A model generated the notes under the pieces. It was not told the origin of the DNA and made no database searches. It saw nothing but the letters and a program-made list of their open reading frames with translations. From contig JAAKFP010000018.1 in assembly GCA_011065005.1 (NCBI GenBank), positions 1 to 13,990 of the forward strand: a stretch of 13,990 nucleotides of DNA, in the 5' to 3' direction. Position numbers and translations under genes: made by a program. The stretch is from Chlamydiota bacterium (GTDB lineage Bacteria > Chlamydiota > Chlamydiia > Chlamydiales > Waddliaceae). The first letter of the stretch is position 1. Each line of letters begins with the position of its first letter. Shown piece after piece: positions 9,701 to 13,990 of this stretch.

Positions 9701-12700
9701 ATAGCGTGGAAAAACTAAGGAATGCCTTTTCCCTTCAGAGTGAAATAAACGAATAAATCCCAACTCTTCAAAGCGCGTTAAGTGCTGAAAATTTGGATAA
9801 TCTATAGTCATTCCTTGTTCAACCGCCCCGGCCTTATTATCTCGTATAATCCCCTCTTCCTTCCACTCTGCTTTATTTTGCCCCGTAGTTAAATCGTCAA
9901 AAAGAATGTGTTGATGAGAGGGATCGAGTGGAGCCCAATGACTATAGTCAGCAATCCAGGTAGGGGGCAACAAGCTCGATAAGTCATCGTAGGGCAAATA
10001 CATATACCACTGCCCCTTAATTTTCCTCTGGATTCCGTTCGTAGAATCCCCATTAACAATCCGCATCTGACCATAAATGGTATCGTTAAAAAACAAAGTC
10101 CTTCCCATTTGACAGACAGATAAGTCGCGATCTTTGAATAGGCGTATTGGATGACCCGAGGAATAAATTTCTCCCAGTTGTACAATACCAAACTGATTGC
10201 GAATGGCCCCTGTAGAGAGATTGATTTCCCAAAATTCTCCTTCTGACTCTTCATAGCGACACAAAGGGAATTTGTCTTTTTCCCAAAGGGTTTCCATATC
10301 GCGCACATCTTGAGACAGCCCCTGATACGCAAGAACCTCTTTGCAAATTAGGCTGGCAATATCGGATCCAGACAGCATTCTTTTTTTAAGGTCTAATGAC
10401 AATAAATTCATCCACCGTTGGATGTGGAAAATCTGGAGTTTATCTTTTCCAATAGAATCCATTTTAAACTGCATTGTTTGCAGATAACACCAGCTGCAGT
10501 AAATGACGACCCAATCGTCATCCGTGAGATCGGAAACATCGTATGAGAGATAATGCGCGATTCGATGCACATGTAAAGCCTTGCGTTCAGAGATAGAGTT
10601 AGATTTAAGGGCAAGCCACTCCCCAAGCATCTCTTTTTCATCATCGATCAGAGGAGGTGGCAGTGATCCATGAACCTCCTTGTAGATCCTTGTGAGTTTT
10701 TGGGAAAAACGGACGTAAAAAAGTGCACCTTCTAGCTTAGGAATCTTCCCTGGACGGATGCGGTAATGGTCACGGATCCCCTGTTCAACAAATTCTTGGC
10801 AAAACGCCCAAAAACCCGTTTCATTTTTTCGGATTTCTTCCAGTAATGGAGCGGATTCTTCTCCCGAGCTATCGACAGTGGGCTTAAAAAGGTAAGCATC
10901 GACCAATTCACGCGAATTTTTATCAAAGACGAAGTCGGATTCACGCATCAAGTAATCTAACAAGGCATGTGACTGGATCACCGGCTCTGTGAAGGCGGGA
11001 AGTAAGCGTTGATCTCTTTCAGAGAGTTTACTTTCATTTTCTAGGCGACATAGCGTCATGTTTTGATCGGGAACCCCTTTCGGACCTTTGAGTCGAAAAA
11101 ACTCTTGTTCGTTATCGACAATGGTCGTTCTATTCGAAAAAAAATAACCACTGGAAATTTCCATTCCAAACACACTACGTCCTGTGTTGAGAAAAGAAGA
11201 GCCATAACTACTCCCCCAGTGGCGATGGTGTGTATAGTAAGCACATGCTCCATTTTTTTTATCAATTTCCATGTATTCTTGGCCTGAAAAATTCGATTTC
11301 CCTGCACCCATTAAGGCATACATTTGAAGAGCCATCGCCTTTAATGGAGGAATAAATTCAAAACCATTTTTCCGTAATAAAATATGTTCGCTAAATCCTG
11401 AAAATTCAAGGAGTAGAGGGATCAGTGACTTGAGAGTGCCGTTAACGCGAACTTTAAAATAATCCCGATCTTGTCTTAGCCAAGACTCTACAGCCTTTTG
11501 AATAGGTTCATTCCTCCCAACGATCCGTTTATACAAGACAATGTCGGGATGGTTCTCGATTTTATCTTCGATCACATTGAGAGTATGAAAACAAAATAGT
11601 TCGCTGGAGGCTTTATGGTTTTTAAAATATACCAACAGCTCCTGTCGCTTCTCCCAATCAGCAACCGTGTCAAAGATAAAGTAGCGATCTTTTTGAATCA
11701 GGTTTTGGAAACATGCAAAATCAATAGAAAAGTCTCTTAAAACATCTCCTTGAGGGGATTTTTTTGCGCACTCGAAAGCCATGACAAGCAGGGAAATATG
11801 TGTATGCAATGACCGCGCCACCCCCAAGTTTTCCCACTTTCCCGCTTTTTCTCGATAATAACAGGCAAGAGTATACAACTTCTCTACTGCTTGCAGAGCG
11901 TCGGTATCACGCACTCCATCCCAAAATGCGTCCTTTTCGAAACGTAAGGGAAGGTGTTTCACAACCTCTTCAATGTAGGTCATCACTACATGCTCGGAAG
12001 AACATTCGACAAGACTTTTCGTTCGATCAAGATGCATGTCAAGAAATGTAATGATTCTGTCAGGTTCTGGAGTCTCAATCTCTAATAAGGGCGGTGTCTG
12101 GATGCTTTTATCTATTAACTCTTTTTCGAGAGCCTTTCGAGCCTTTTCTAGGTGAGATAGCCGTTCTTCATGTTTAGCCTTTTGCTGTTCACCGTGTCCT
12201 GGATTGACCGCCTCGGTAATTGCTTCTGCAGGATTTTGCTCCGGATGAAGTATTTGCTTTTCTTCACACCCCAGTTTGCTCAGCAAATCCTTTGCAGTGG
12301 CAGCCCCTTGTTGTAACAAAGTCTTTTCCAGATAGGGATAGTCTTGGTTGGTATACTTCCCCACCAACCGGAGAAAGTTTTGAGCTGCTCGCCCTAACTG
12401 GAAGTAGTTAGCATCCCTTTCCTTCGCCGGCAAAGATTGAGTATACTGATACATGGCTTGAAGGGAGACAAATTTAGACCAAAACATCAACGTTTTATAA
12501 CACTTAAAGCCATCATTTTGAGACTGACGCTGCTGGACAAGTAGTCCCAACACGAGAGCGTTTAACGACCGCCAACAGCAAATTCCTGACCGCTGAGCTG
12601 TAAGAAAATGCACAAGGTATCTTGGAGGCTCCACAATGTACTGTTCAAGGTGCTGAAAAACACGGGCAATATGCGCATTAGATGTACTTTGATATTTTTG

Positions 12701-13513
12701 ATCTTTTCCACTAAAAGAGTAGCCATACTGGTTGAATTGATCGGGATTCCAGATTAACCAAATCCGCAAACCAATTAAGTTTTTAATGAACCCTGTGCAA
12801 ATCTTGTCTTTCGAATCAGCAAAAAATAGTCCCCTTACAGGAACATCTTTGTAAACCATACAATGTTGCACGATCTTTTTGTTAGCTGTAAGCAAGCCTC
12901 CCTGTGATTCTTCAGAACCTTGCTGAACGTTGTACACATAGATGGTAAATCGAGATGACGAAGTTCTTTGGAATTGATAATACATCGCATGCCCCGGAGT
13001 GCCATGATAACCTCCAGTCACCAGGTAACTTTCATTAACAGGTAAATCCCAAATCTTATTTGCTGCCTTCATAGCGAAGTCGCTTAAGCCTCTTTCCTGC
13101 GCATGCGATCTAAGTCCGATTAATTCTTGAAATTCCGTTTCATAGCGATGCAACTGCTCAATTGGCTTTGATAGAGCCTCCAAAAATGGAAGCGATGCAT
13201 GGGTTTGAAGATGCTTCACTAAATGAGATAAATAGGAAACAGCCTGGTGTGGTTGCAATCCTTCATACCCGCTATTATTAGCTGAATCATCCAAGTGGAT
13301 ATGTGCGAAGAGTTTTTCTGCTTTAAAACAATCTAAGATTTCTTTAGGAACGCTCGCCTCTAGCTGGGATTGCGCTATAAGAGTTGACAGTTCTTGAGAC
13401 TCAAGCCTCTCTTCCTGCGCTGCCGCTTTAGCAACCTGTTCTGCCCCTGAATTAAAGGCATCAACCTGCTCTAATAGTTCAACACTTGAACTTGGTACTT
13501 TCTGAATTTTCAT
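800..13513 (-). CDS. Giant 4237-residue DUF3638/DUF3645-type P-loop ATPase/helicase-like protein with C-terminal helical repeat array
   Basis: The frame is intact from ATG (13513..13511) to TGA (802..800). The family is recognised from the core. RPIQ is at 1978-1981, Walker A GGGKTS at 2011-2016 (K2014), and Walker B DEVD at 2150-2153. HDELRTTGTDIP is at 2633-2644, and Q2667-GML-R2671-A-R2673 resembles motif VI. Eukaryotic DUF3638/DUF3645 proteins carry the same sequence logic (QLxMGxGKSSVI, RGTDLxLP, QACMRMRKLGxGQ). Earlier short matches to those proteins are INLSTG near N1098 and KLFLASLF near K1386. Other regions are an N-terminal His/Asn/Gln/Cys domain (about 160-320), a predicted coiled coil (441-470), a charged linker (about 2848-2945), a repeat array (3123-4141) and a hydrophobic segment (4148-4178). 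There is no signal peptide. The ATG is preceded by an A/T tract with no Shine-Dalgarno, but a promoter lies at the right distance and no alternative start is better supported. The biochemical activity of the family is not established to my knowledge. ATP binding is well supported by motifs; helicase or ubiquitin-related activity is inference. The gene appears monocistronic. Confidence 0.9.
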   Translation of the reverse strand: MKIQKVPSSSVELLEQVDAFNSGAEQVAKAAAQEERLESQELSTLIAQSQLEASVPKEILDCFKAEKLFAHIHLDDSANNSGYEGLQPHQAVSYLSHLVKHLQTHASLPFLEALSKPIEQLHRYETEFQELIGLRSHAQERGLSDFAMKAANKIWDLPVNESYLVTGGYHGTPGHAMYYQFQRTSSSRFTIYVYNVQQGSEESQGGLLTANKKIVQHCMVYKDVPVRGLFFADSKDKICTGFIKNLIGLRIWLIWNPDQFNQYGYSFSGKDQKYQSTSNAHIARVFQHLEQYIVEPPRYLVHFLTAQRSGICCWRSLNALVLGLLVQQRQSQNDGFKCYKTLMFWSKFVSLQAMYQYTQSLPAKERDANYFQLGRAAQNFLRLVGKYTNQDYPYLEKTLLQQGAATAKDLLSKLGCEEKQILHPEQNPAEAITEAVNPGHGEQQKAKHEERLSHLEKARKALEKELIDKSIQTPPLLEIETPEPDRIITFLDMHLDRTKSLVECSSEHVVMTYIEEVVKHLPLRFEKDAFWDGVRDTDALQAVEKLYTLACYYREKAGKWENLGVARSLHTHISLLVMAFECAKKSPQGDVLRDFSIDFACFQNLIQKDRYFIFDTVADWEKRQELLVYFKNHKASSELFCFHTLNVIEDKIENHPDIVLYKRIVGRNEPIQKAVESWLRQDRDYFKVRVNGTLKSLIPLLLEFSGFSEHILLRKNGFEFIPPLKAMALQMYALMGAGKSNFSGQEYMEIDKKNGACAYYTHHRHWGSSYGSSFLNTGRSVFGMEISSGYFFSNRTTIVDNEQEFFRLKGPKGVPDQNMTLCRLENESKLSERDQRLLPAFTEPVIQSHALLDYLMRESDFVFDKNSRELVDAYLFKPTVDSSGEESAPLLEEIRKNETGFWAFCQEFVEQGIRDHYRIRPGKIPKLEGALFYVRFSQKLTRIYKEVHGSLPPPLIDDEKEMLGEWLALKSNSISERKALHVHRIAHYLSYDVSDLTDDDWVVIYCSWCYLQTMQFKMDSIGKDKLQIFHIQRWMNLLSLDLKKRMLSGSDIASLICKEVLAYQGLSQDVRDMETLWEKDKFPLCRYEESEGEFWEINLSTGAIRNQFGIVQLGEIYSSGHPIRLFKDRDLSVCQMGRTLFFNDTIYGQMRIVNGDSTNGIQRKIKGQWYMYLPYDDLSSLLPPTWIADYSHWAPLDPSHQHILFDDLTTGQNKAEWKEEGIIRDNKAGAVEQGMTIDYPNFQHLTRFEELGFIRLFHSEGKRHSLVFPRYETSIGDSLEFTHSKEKKAWVYCLNPNYALVAPIPGLLDYCKNYLTLQHVKTGHKKIIVPNVRIGGVNGFERHLSLCLPSIKLNEPMLQKPMHATQTYFEIDVEGEHLRVDSPSGKLFLASLFLNQKNYLKAYHFLNQITINEKLSQEAKNFLTRIFYIPYGMPNDNAPDALSIRLQAYILYRIIYPFESNKTIFGSKNSFSEFYSMYLHGWQNVDQRLLIDPHLELEYLNPKDARREYLKKTLSKNREGKNLTRNDPYDRYTLPKPRGAVVNDWRHTDVDHECYSVPDPNHDYYDKDAILKALSDPVDVPAIFPLLPYPTERFSHDFRTLKKGSYEEKQELIYLLQTVYPKGWELELLHVAYIERYPSEPPSRGSHEFQKISFWKTLCKQFQQKRDSGSRSRYSIYGNKEITSLVPEVFGVGSVKGFSLQGGLHQTIDFGDPSPLRSSSPIDLQKHQPDALLRGLREECLQPVHDPNLRTYKPGELTLGEGDLSPEEMPYKDIIMQESAIYEHEYEKGIEKINDEANQEYQLKSKEQIDTLVETFEDVQKNFTTLSENLKQLITRIIFARPTDEKARLLNFSLQEGRAMISPTLMECLKAVATGGVNEYRSSLKRLNQHLTNAQADELRLTIIHYLIQETANRQVNTFLTNLHEIQKILKEGKPLDCPEIQGFWKKGTQSLAAERTYDPLDSPQVLLFEFLSGLTIRPIQAKIIRDVFGKLFNTSEGDAVLGVVFQLIMGGGKTSVILSILLEMISDEGKVPLFLCHHSQYSSVLGNLKHFQKSRFGKDIVPVVYTRQQMGSIEVLKHILKTFRKAKQVKNPIIMPTPMLQSLQLELESTVADYHLCEVVDEGRNLYGRISTMIDILRFIQSDCLGVFDEVDINLSILLGVHFPKGLKKHVNQERIALVKSIYQILATDSMIEPIVGINHNQQADISLDTYKSKVLPQLAKQLVETQQKVFRLDTKELRESCQRFFENKIPKRVEEIVLESQDVPRGFSEGERNDVAFLKLLHFIFGKGKGAKQKNAGDLIALSKQILLTVLPLTLSKSDNRSYGRAPANKEQLKQTAGKVVPYLGVGTPATTEFGYIYELLCYHFQTVLSSGVSLEQVLLLGKEMTEAANFYAKKHNELFDKTAEAKEFLALTRVPLDKIEEEKYLREAVKNVNASIGKRLLFEQETANYHAVYYSKILSSNSLAVVEQLWKSLADSGTIWNASTYHMHLQHILRDEGTEGKIITVLLERFLEKNEKLKTNIYQISSDEVQTLLKEVFEKHPQKERIRAITDVGGLLKRYDTLTVAKEILTFFDRSKEIEAVLFLYRHPKTHQEKFALLKKGTEKPLLLENSSLEEITKYGIPHEKIFIFHDELRTTGTDIPEIPEAINLITIDPQNILIRGLLQGMLRAREYFLGQNVDFVVLEKTALTLIDGGKTVRGILKSSIKNQAIQKARQTFRAYKEEILEIMRSAVIDAALQSEDTTVAIDIFQDFEKFVFTTFEDNPYEQYSYIEGEIDPTKLLERIKGRQLTLFKELNTKNQVSIKKVEEKLGKLFEKIQGDKSLPSKVVFSSNVLPTETQVEINQEMEQPRQQEADFESELELQQELQSYCFKSNSSPRKEVEWKKPKDKEEITVSDLEGVGSGPLRKIIEKGYGESGKKEFKKYEDKYELCFPEYIQASENFIFTANRPLPVFHPLQKPVEQILVYREKGILQFMFLSKKEVNFFRQWIEEDKPQDVWLMNSHGHLIESRGQALPSEEDELFHERFQEGLWYANYFNGHVDYLLEHDQLTEAMLEEGDTKVSLRFLELRANKYAKQLQLFGKSPLFHPFDEEFGTSQASFVCEGRRIREEEEQQRIAKLSPEEIAVINPKLVPYIMSHQVRHLTDEKQVRRLRSKMVKYVTLEQVNWLPEAKIQFLETKEQVQALTQPEKIHLLQERHMSLISEAQIPHIDENYIPYLPNDFVCHVDPEKYDYLQGSQVGSVPLEKINYIPSNLFPFVTSKDQIEKVDRDHLHLLKTSAQVACISPRFIASISESQWKTLAATDTLPEEGRDLIAKLLELEKFTPELVKHYSEEQVQALEKIEYIQAVTSDQVQWLKPVQFKRFLEAENPEKLISHLTLGQLKELDGEELVVFSEHLFDEQILKLDAEILTRLSVQRIKKIEDLTLLRKLPLDKIQELDHAQYVKFTAEDTEQIHQLSGDQVGSLTAEDTVVIQVLTMDQIPHLQEESLNQLSEKQIRNINDAELIRRLPINPMKHLTLPQMRMLDPAQDEEILNGMSRVVCESLTNDDVEIINALEESRLVQIPDRLGVLTEERVKFIQRDTLIRLLPVEKIPFVTNLDAFQHGTVVNLKEKANALTHKQLQSLTSDDTNLIQALDIDKLMQLKYSEGNAGLRAIIPDQIRRINDVALMRRLKGRVWMLDPDQFEQFTSRDGEYVESFSAEQARRMTEKHIHLVNMLYDDTLIQIPVPLWKYVTPERLSQIKSLNALRAFPLDKVPLLTVDQLNSKMRYERNREFLDKITKDQVAKIPPEDTDLIHNLPQELLQYLSDESFALIQDEKVQKFNTVQLLRKLSPSRVHILSTSQLALYEKTDTTHIQRIFLTKVKDLTERHAHLLEVLTDEQIESISTSLWGDVPVERMKLIRSASTIDRIAQLGLRKLTTAQAGLIQRLNNHQIKHLPEPCFSCLTNDQVKELDSIKEIRKLPSGKVSLLTNTQVALLEASDTEKIQQLIEDQFDHLPKALWKHLTTEQVAGMSDAQVKELDNIDQIRKLALERISALTEDQIRLFDDSDVRRIQRLTQEQLAHLSENMLKHTHQTQISALNDEQLINRIPADKIQYLSDNVLSKVPLNREKLLKVEHNRLHHLNAQQIHLRNIEDNWQLASHIVLGLIKTVLLSVRIIAETIYNLALWIFQAYKTHRNPGQENLKKLRECRLRTLIATPWKCLISPLEMINPALWMLKEAQIEDHLQKKIVS
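980..1072 (-). other. C-terminal hydrophobic, probably membrane-associating segment of the giant protein
   Basis: Residues 4148-4178 run IVLGLIKTVLLSVRIIAETI and on through YNLALWIFQAY, strongly hydrophobic with only a Lys, an Arg and a Glu. A basic stretch (KTHRN, then KKLRECRLR) follows, and then a second moderately hydrophobic patch around 4199-4222. This could be a transmembrane helix or an amphipathic hairpin anchoring the C-terminus, with the positive residues on the cytoplasmic side. It is the only convincing membrane segment I see in the protein. Confidence 0.5.
1091..4147 (-). repeat. About 1000-residue degenerate protein repeat array (LTxDQIxxL motifs, higher-order unit of about 79 residues)
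   Basis: Residues 3123-4141 consist of degenerate motifs of about 10-13 residues, such as LTDEQIESI, LTNDQVKEL, LTTEQVAGM, LTEDQIRLF and LTQEQLAHL. From 3429 on, longer units each open with an (L/I)RxLPxxKI-type block (LLRKLPLDKI, LIRRLPINPM, LIRLLPVEKI, LLRKLSPSRV, EIRKLPSGKV, QIRKLALERI). Unit starts are 3429, 3508, 3587, 3672, 3750, 3831, 3910, 3962, 4030 and 4090. The first six are 79, 79, 85, 78, 81 and 79 residues long; the later ones are shortened. A secondary landmark, LWKxxTxEQ/ER, recurs in several units. The pattern predicts a long alpha-solenoid scaffold. The DNA copies are diverged, so the duplication is old. Confidence 0.75.
5459..7591 (-). other. DUF3638/DUF3645 ATPase-like core of the giant protein
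   Basis: Residues about 1975-2685 hold all nucleotide-binding signatures in superfamily-2 order. RPIQ (1978-1981) lies about 33 residues before Walker A, as a Q-motif-like element would. GGGKTS (2011-2016) is followed by hydrophobic helix and strand residues ending in PLFLCHHSQ, a typical motif Ia position. GVFDEVD (2147-2153) is motif II. RTTGTDIP (2637-2644) sits where motif V is expected and QGMLRAR (2667-2673) where motif VI, with two candidate arginine fingers. Lys2014, Asp2150 and Glu2151 are all present, so the site looks competent. About 480 residues separate motif II from motif V, far more than in ordinary helicases, consistent with the large insertions of this family. Confidence 0.75.
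12554..13036 (-). other. Putative cysteine-protease-like N-terminal domain of the giant protein
   Basis: Residues 160-320 contain GGYHGTPGHAMYYQF (H170, H175), then FTIYVYN (N195), then QRSGICCW (Q307, C312, C313, W314) followed by SLNAL. The order His, then Asn/Asp about 20 residues later, then Gln six residues before a Cys, is the order of clan CE peptidases (Ulp1/SENP, YopJ, chlamydial deubiquitinases). In those, a strand-His, a strand-Asp/Asn/Glu and a Q-x5-C helix form the site. The gap between N195 and C313 is longer than usual, and the third residue is Asn and not Asp. I also recall related GHAMxY...QRSGxCxW stretches in other chlamydial proteins. The enzymatic reading is inference. 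Confidence 0.35.
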
Positions 13514-13561
13514 AAAAAAAAATTAAAATATTATCTACATTTATGTATTTATATCTGGTTG

Positions 13562-13590
13562 ATTCTACCTATCCCTTCTACTGAATTCAA
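13562..13590 (-). promoter_or_regulatory. Sigma70/sigma66-like promoter for the giant gene
   Basis: On the minus strand TTGAAT (13590..13585; 4 of 6 to TTGACA) is followed by exactly 17 bases and then TAGAAT (13567..13562; 5 of 6 to TATAAT). Transcription would start near 13555, giving a leader of about 42 bases to the ATG at 13513. The leader is very A/T-rich and contains no Shine-Dalgarno. A second weaker -10-like GATAAT lies closer to the ATG. It is an unverified prediction, but spacing and placement are good. Confidence 0.5.
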
Positions 13591-13600
13591 TGTTTAAAAT

Positions 13601-13646
13601 AATGATTGTGACCTAATCTCGCCCCCCTTTTACAGGATAACAGGAT
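13601..13646. repeat. Right copy of the direct repeat flanking the giant gene
   Basis: It matches 296-342 in the same orientation: AATGATTGT, CCTA, TCTCG, then TTT and the identical ACAGGATAACA core. It is followed by GGATAAC, a further partial ACAGGATAAC unit. It begins only 11 bases upstream of the -35 box of the giant gene's promoter, so it lies in the regulatory zone. This is most likely a member of a dispersed intergenic repeat family. Confidence 0.6.
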
Positions 13647-13737
13647 AACTACGAAAGTTGTGGATATACACATCGCAATCGTTCAGACAGCACATCCTAA
13701 AAGGGTGAATATGGCCTAGCGCAAAAAAATCTTTGGA

Positions 13738-13757
13738 GTGCGCAGAGGCATCTGCAC
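13738..13757. repeat. Hairpin GTGCGCAGA-GGCA-TCTGCAC
   Basis: The arms GTG..CAGA and TCTGCAC pair with a 2-base bulge in the left arm and a 4-base loop. It sits inside a TTTGGAGTGCGCAGAGGC context that resembles the TTTGGAGTGCGGCGA-type dispersed hairpins found between genes in several bacteria. It is probably a repeat remnant; function unknown. Confidence 0.35.
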
Positions 13758-13815
13758 TTTTCGATGTGGAAAGATCTTTCTTTGATTGCAATCTTGTTCC
13801 ATCCCCCTTTTGTAA

Positions 13816-13829
13816 AAGAGAATTCTCTT
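13816..13829. repeat. 14-base perfect palindrome AAGAGAATTCTCTT
   Basis: This uninterrupted palindrome in non-coding DNA could be a dimeric regulator's operator. It is about 250 bases upstream of the giant gene's promoter, too far to assign to it, and no other gene start is visible nearby. Chance is possible in AT-rich DNA. Confidence 0.25.
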
Positions 13830-13990
13830 GCGAATCATGTGTTTGTTATGGATTACAAAGATAAAAAGCTATGGAAGCAAAATCCCGTTAGATCCCTTCA
13901 CAGCACACTCTAAAGCCATGTCTCATTCATCTAGTCGGCCTTTTTCTAAAAATATTTAACAGTTTCAACCCCAAAAACTGACATTTTTTC

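Larger units (their letters stand above)
13647..13990. other. Right-hand intergenic DNA without a recognisable gene
   Basis: No reading frame with a start codon and ribosome-binding site is visible on either strand. One open frame (13709-13864, plus) lacks a credible start. The stretch contains a bulged hairpin (13738-13757) and a 14-base palindrome (13816-13829). It ends in AT-rich DNA that may belong to the promoter region of a gene outside the window. Confidence 0.6.

Noticed and set aside
9889..10332. 147-codon minus-strand frame inside the giant gene
   Set aside because: Same strand but different frame from the intact giant gene, with no supporting start signal or recognisable family; a shadow frame.
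13709..13864. 51-codon open frame in the right flank
   Set aside because: No ATG or GTG start with a ribosome-binding site, cysteine-rich chance composition, and it overlaps a hairpin and a palindrome.

Overview
This window is dominated by one intact gene: a 12.7-kb minus-strand reading frame (800..13513) encoding a 4237-residue protein. About 0.8 kb of gene-poor, repeat-rich DNA lies on its left and about 0.5 kb on its right. The protein identifies itself as a DUF3638/DUF3645-type P-loop protein. It has an RPIQ motif, a GGGKTS Walker A, a DEVD Walker B, a GTDIP motif and a QGMLRAR motif, in the order expected of a superfamily-2-like ATPase. This family is best known from very large proteins of fungi, oomycetes and amoebae, and occurs in bacteria mainly in amoeba-associated chlamydiae. 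The AT-rich DNA, the giant size, the weak ribosome-binding site and the family together suggest an environmental chlamydia (Parachlamydiales-like). That assignment is an inference; nothing in the window fixes the species.

Layout from left to right. Positions 1-86 (minus strand) hold the first 28 codons of a MKEPYVE...ESCA-type peptide with its ribosome-binding site. Peptides of this type are commonly annotated next to group II intron reverse transcriptases. At 174-203 is a nine-codon remnant that looks like the start of an IS110-type transposase. From 296 to 770 there is no credible gene. Instead there is an ACAGGAT-type dispersed repeat, a 15-bp inverted repeat (448-490), a 25-bp near-perfect inverted repeat (676-738) and a short hairpin (753-767), the last two just downstream of the giant gene's stop. 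After the giant gene, a sigma70-like promoter (13562-13590) sits about 50 bp upstream of its ATG. Immediately beyond it is a second copy of the 296-342 repeat, so the giant gene is bracketed by two direct copies.

The giant protein can be read as an assembly. (i) The N-terminal region (about residues 160-320) has a His/Asn/Gln/Cys arrangement reminiscent of clan CE cysteine proteases. (ii) A long middle region of about 1600 residues shares only short motifs with eukaryotic DUF3638 proteins. (iii) The ATPase-like core spans about residues 1975-2685. (iv) A charged linker follows. (v) An approximately 1000-residue array of LTxDQIxxL-like helical motifs follows, much of it organised into a higher-order unit of about 79 residues. 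(vi) A hydrophobic, probably membrane-associating segment lies near the C-terminus. No partner genes are visible; it appears to be a stand-alone transcription unit. A role as a host-interacting or ubiquitin-pathway factor is speculation based on the architecture.
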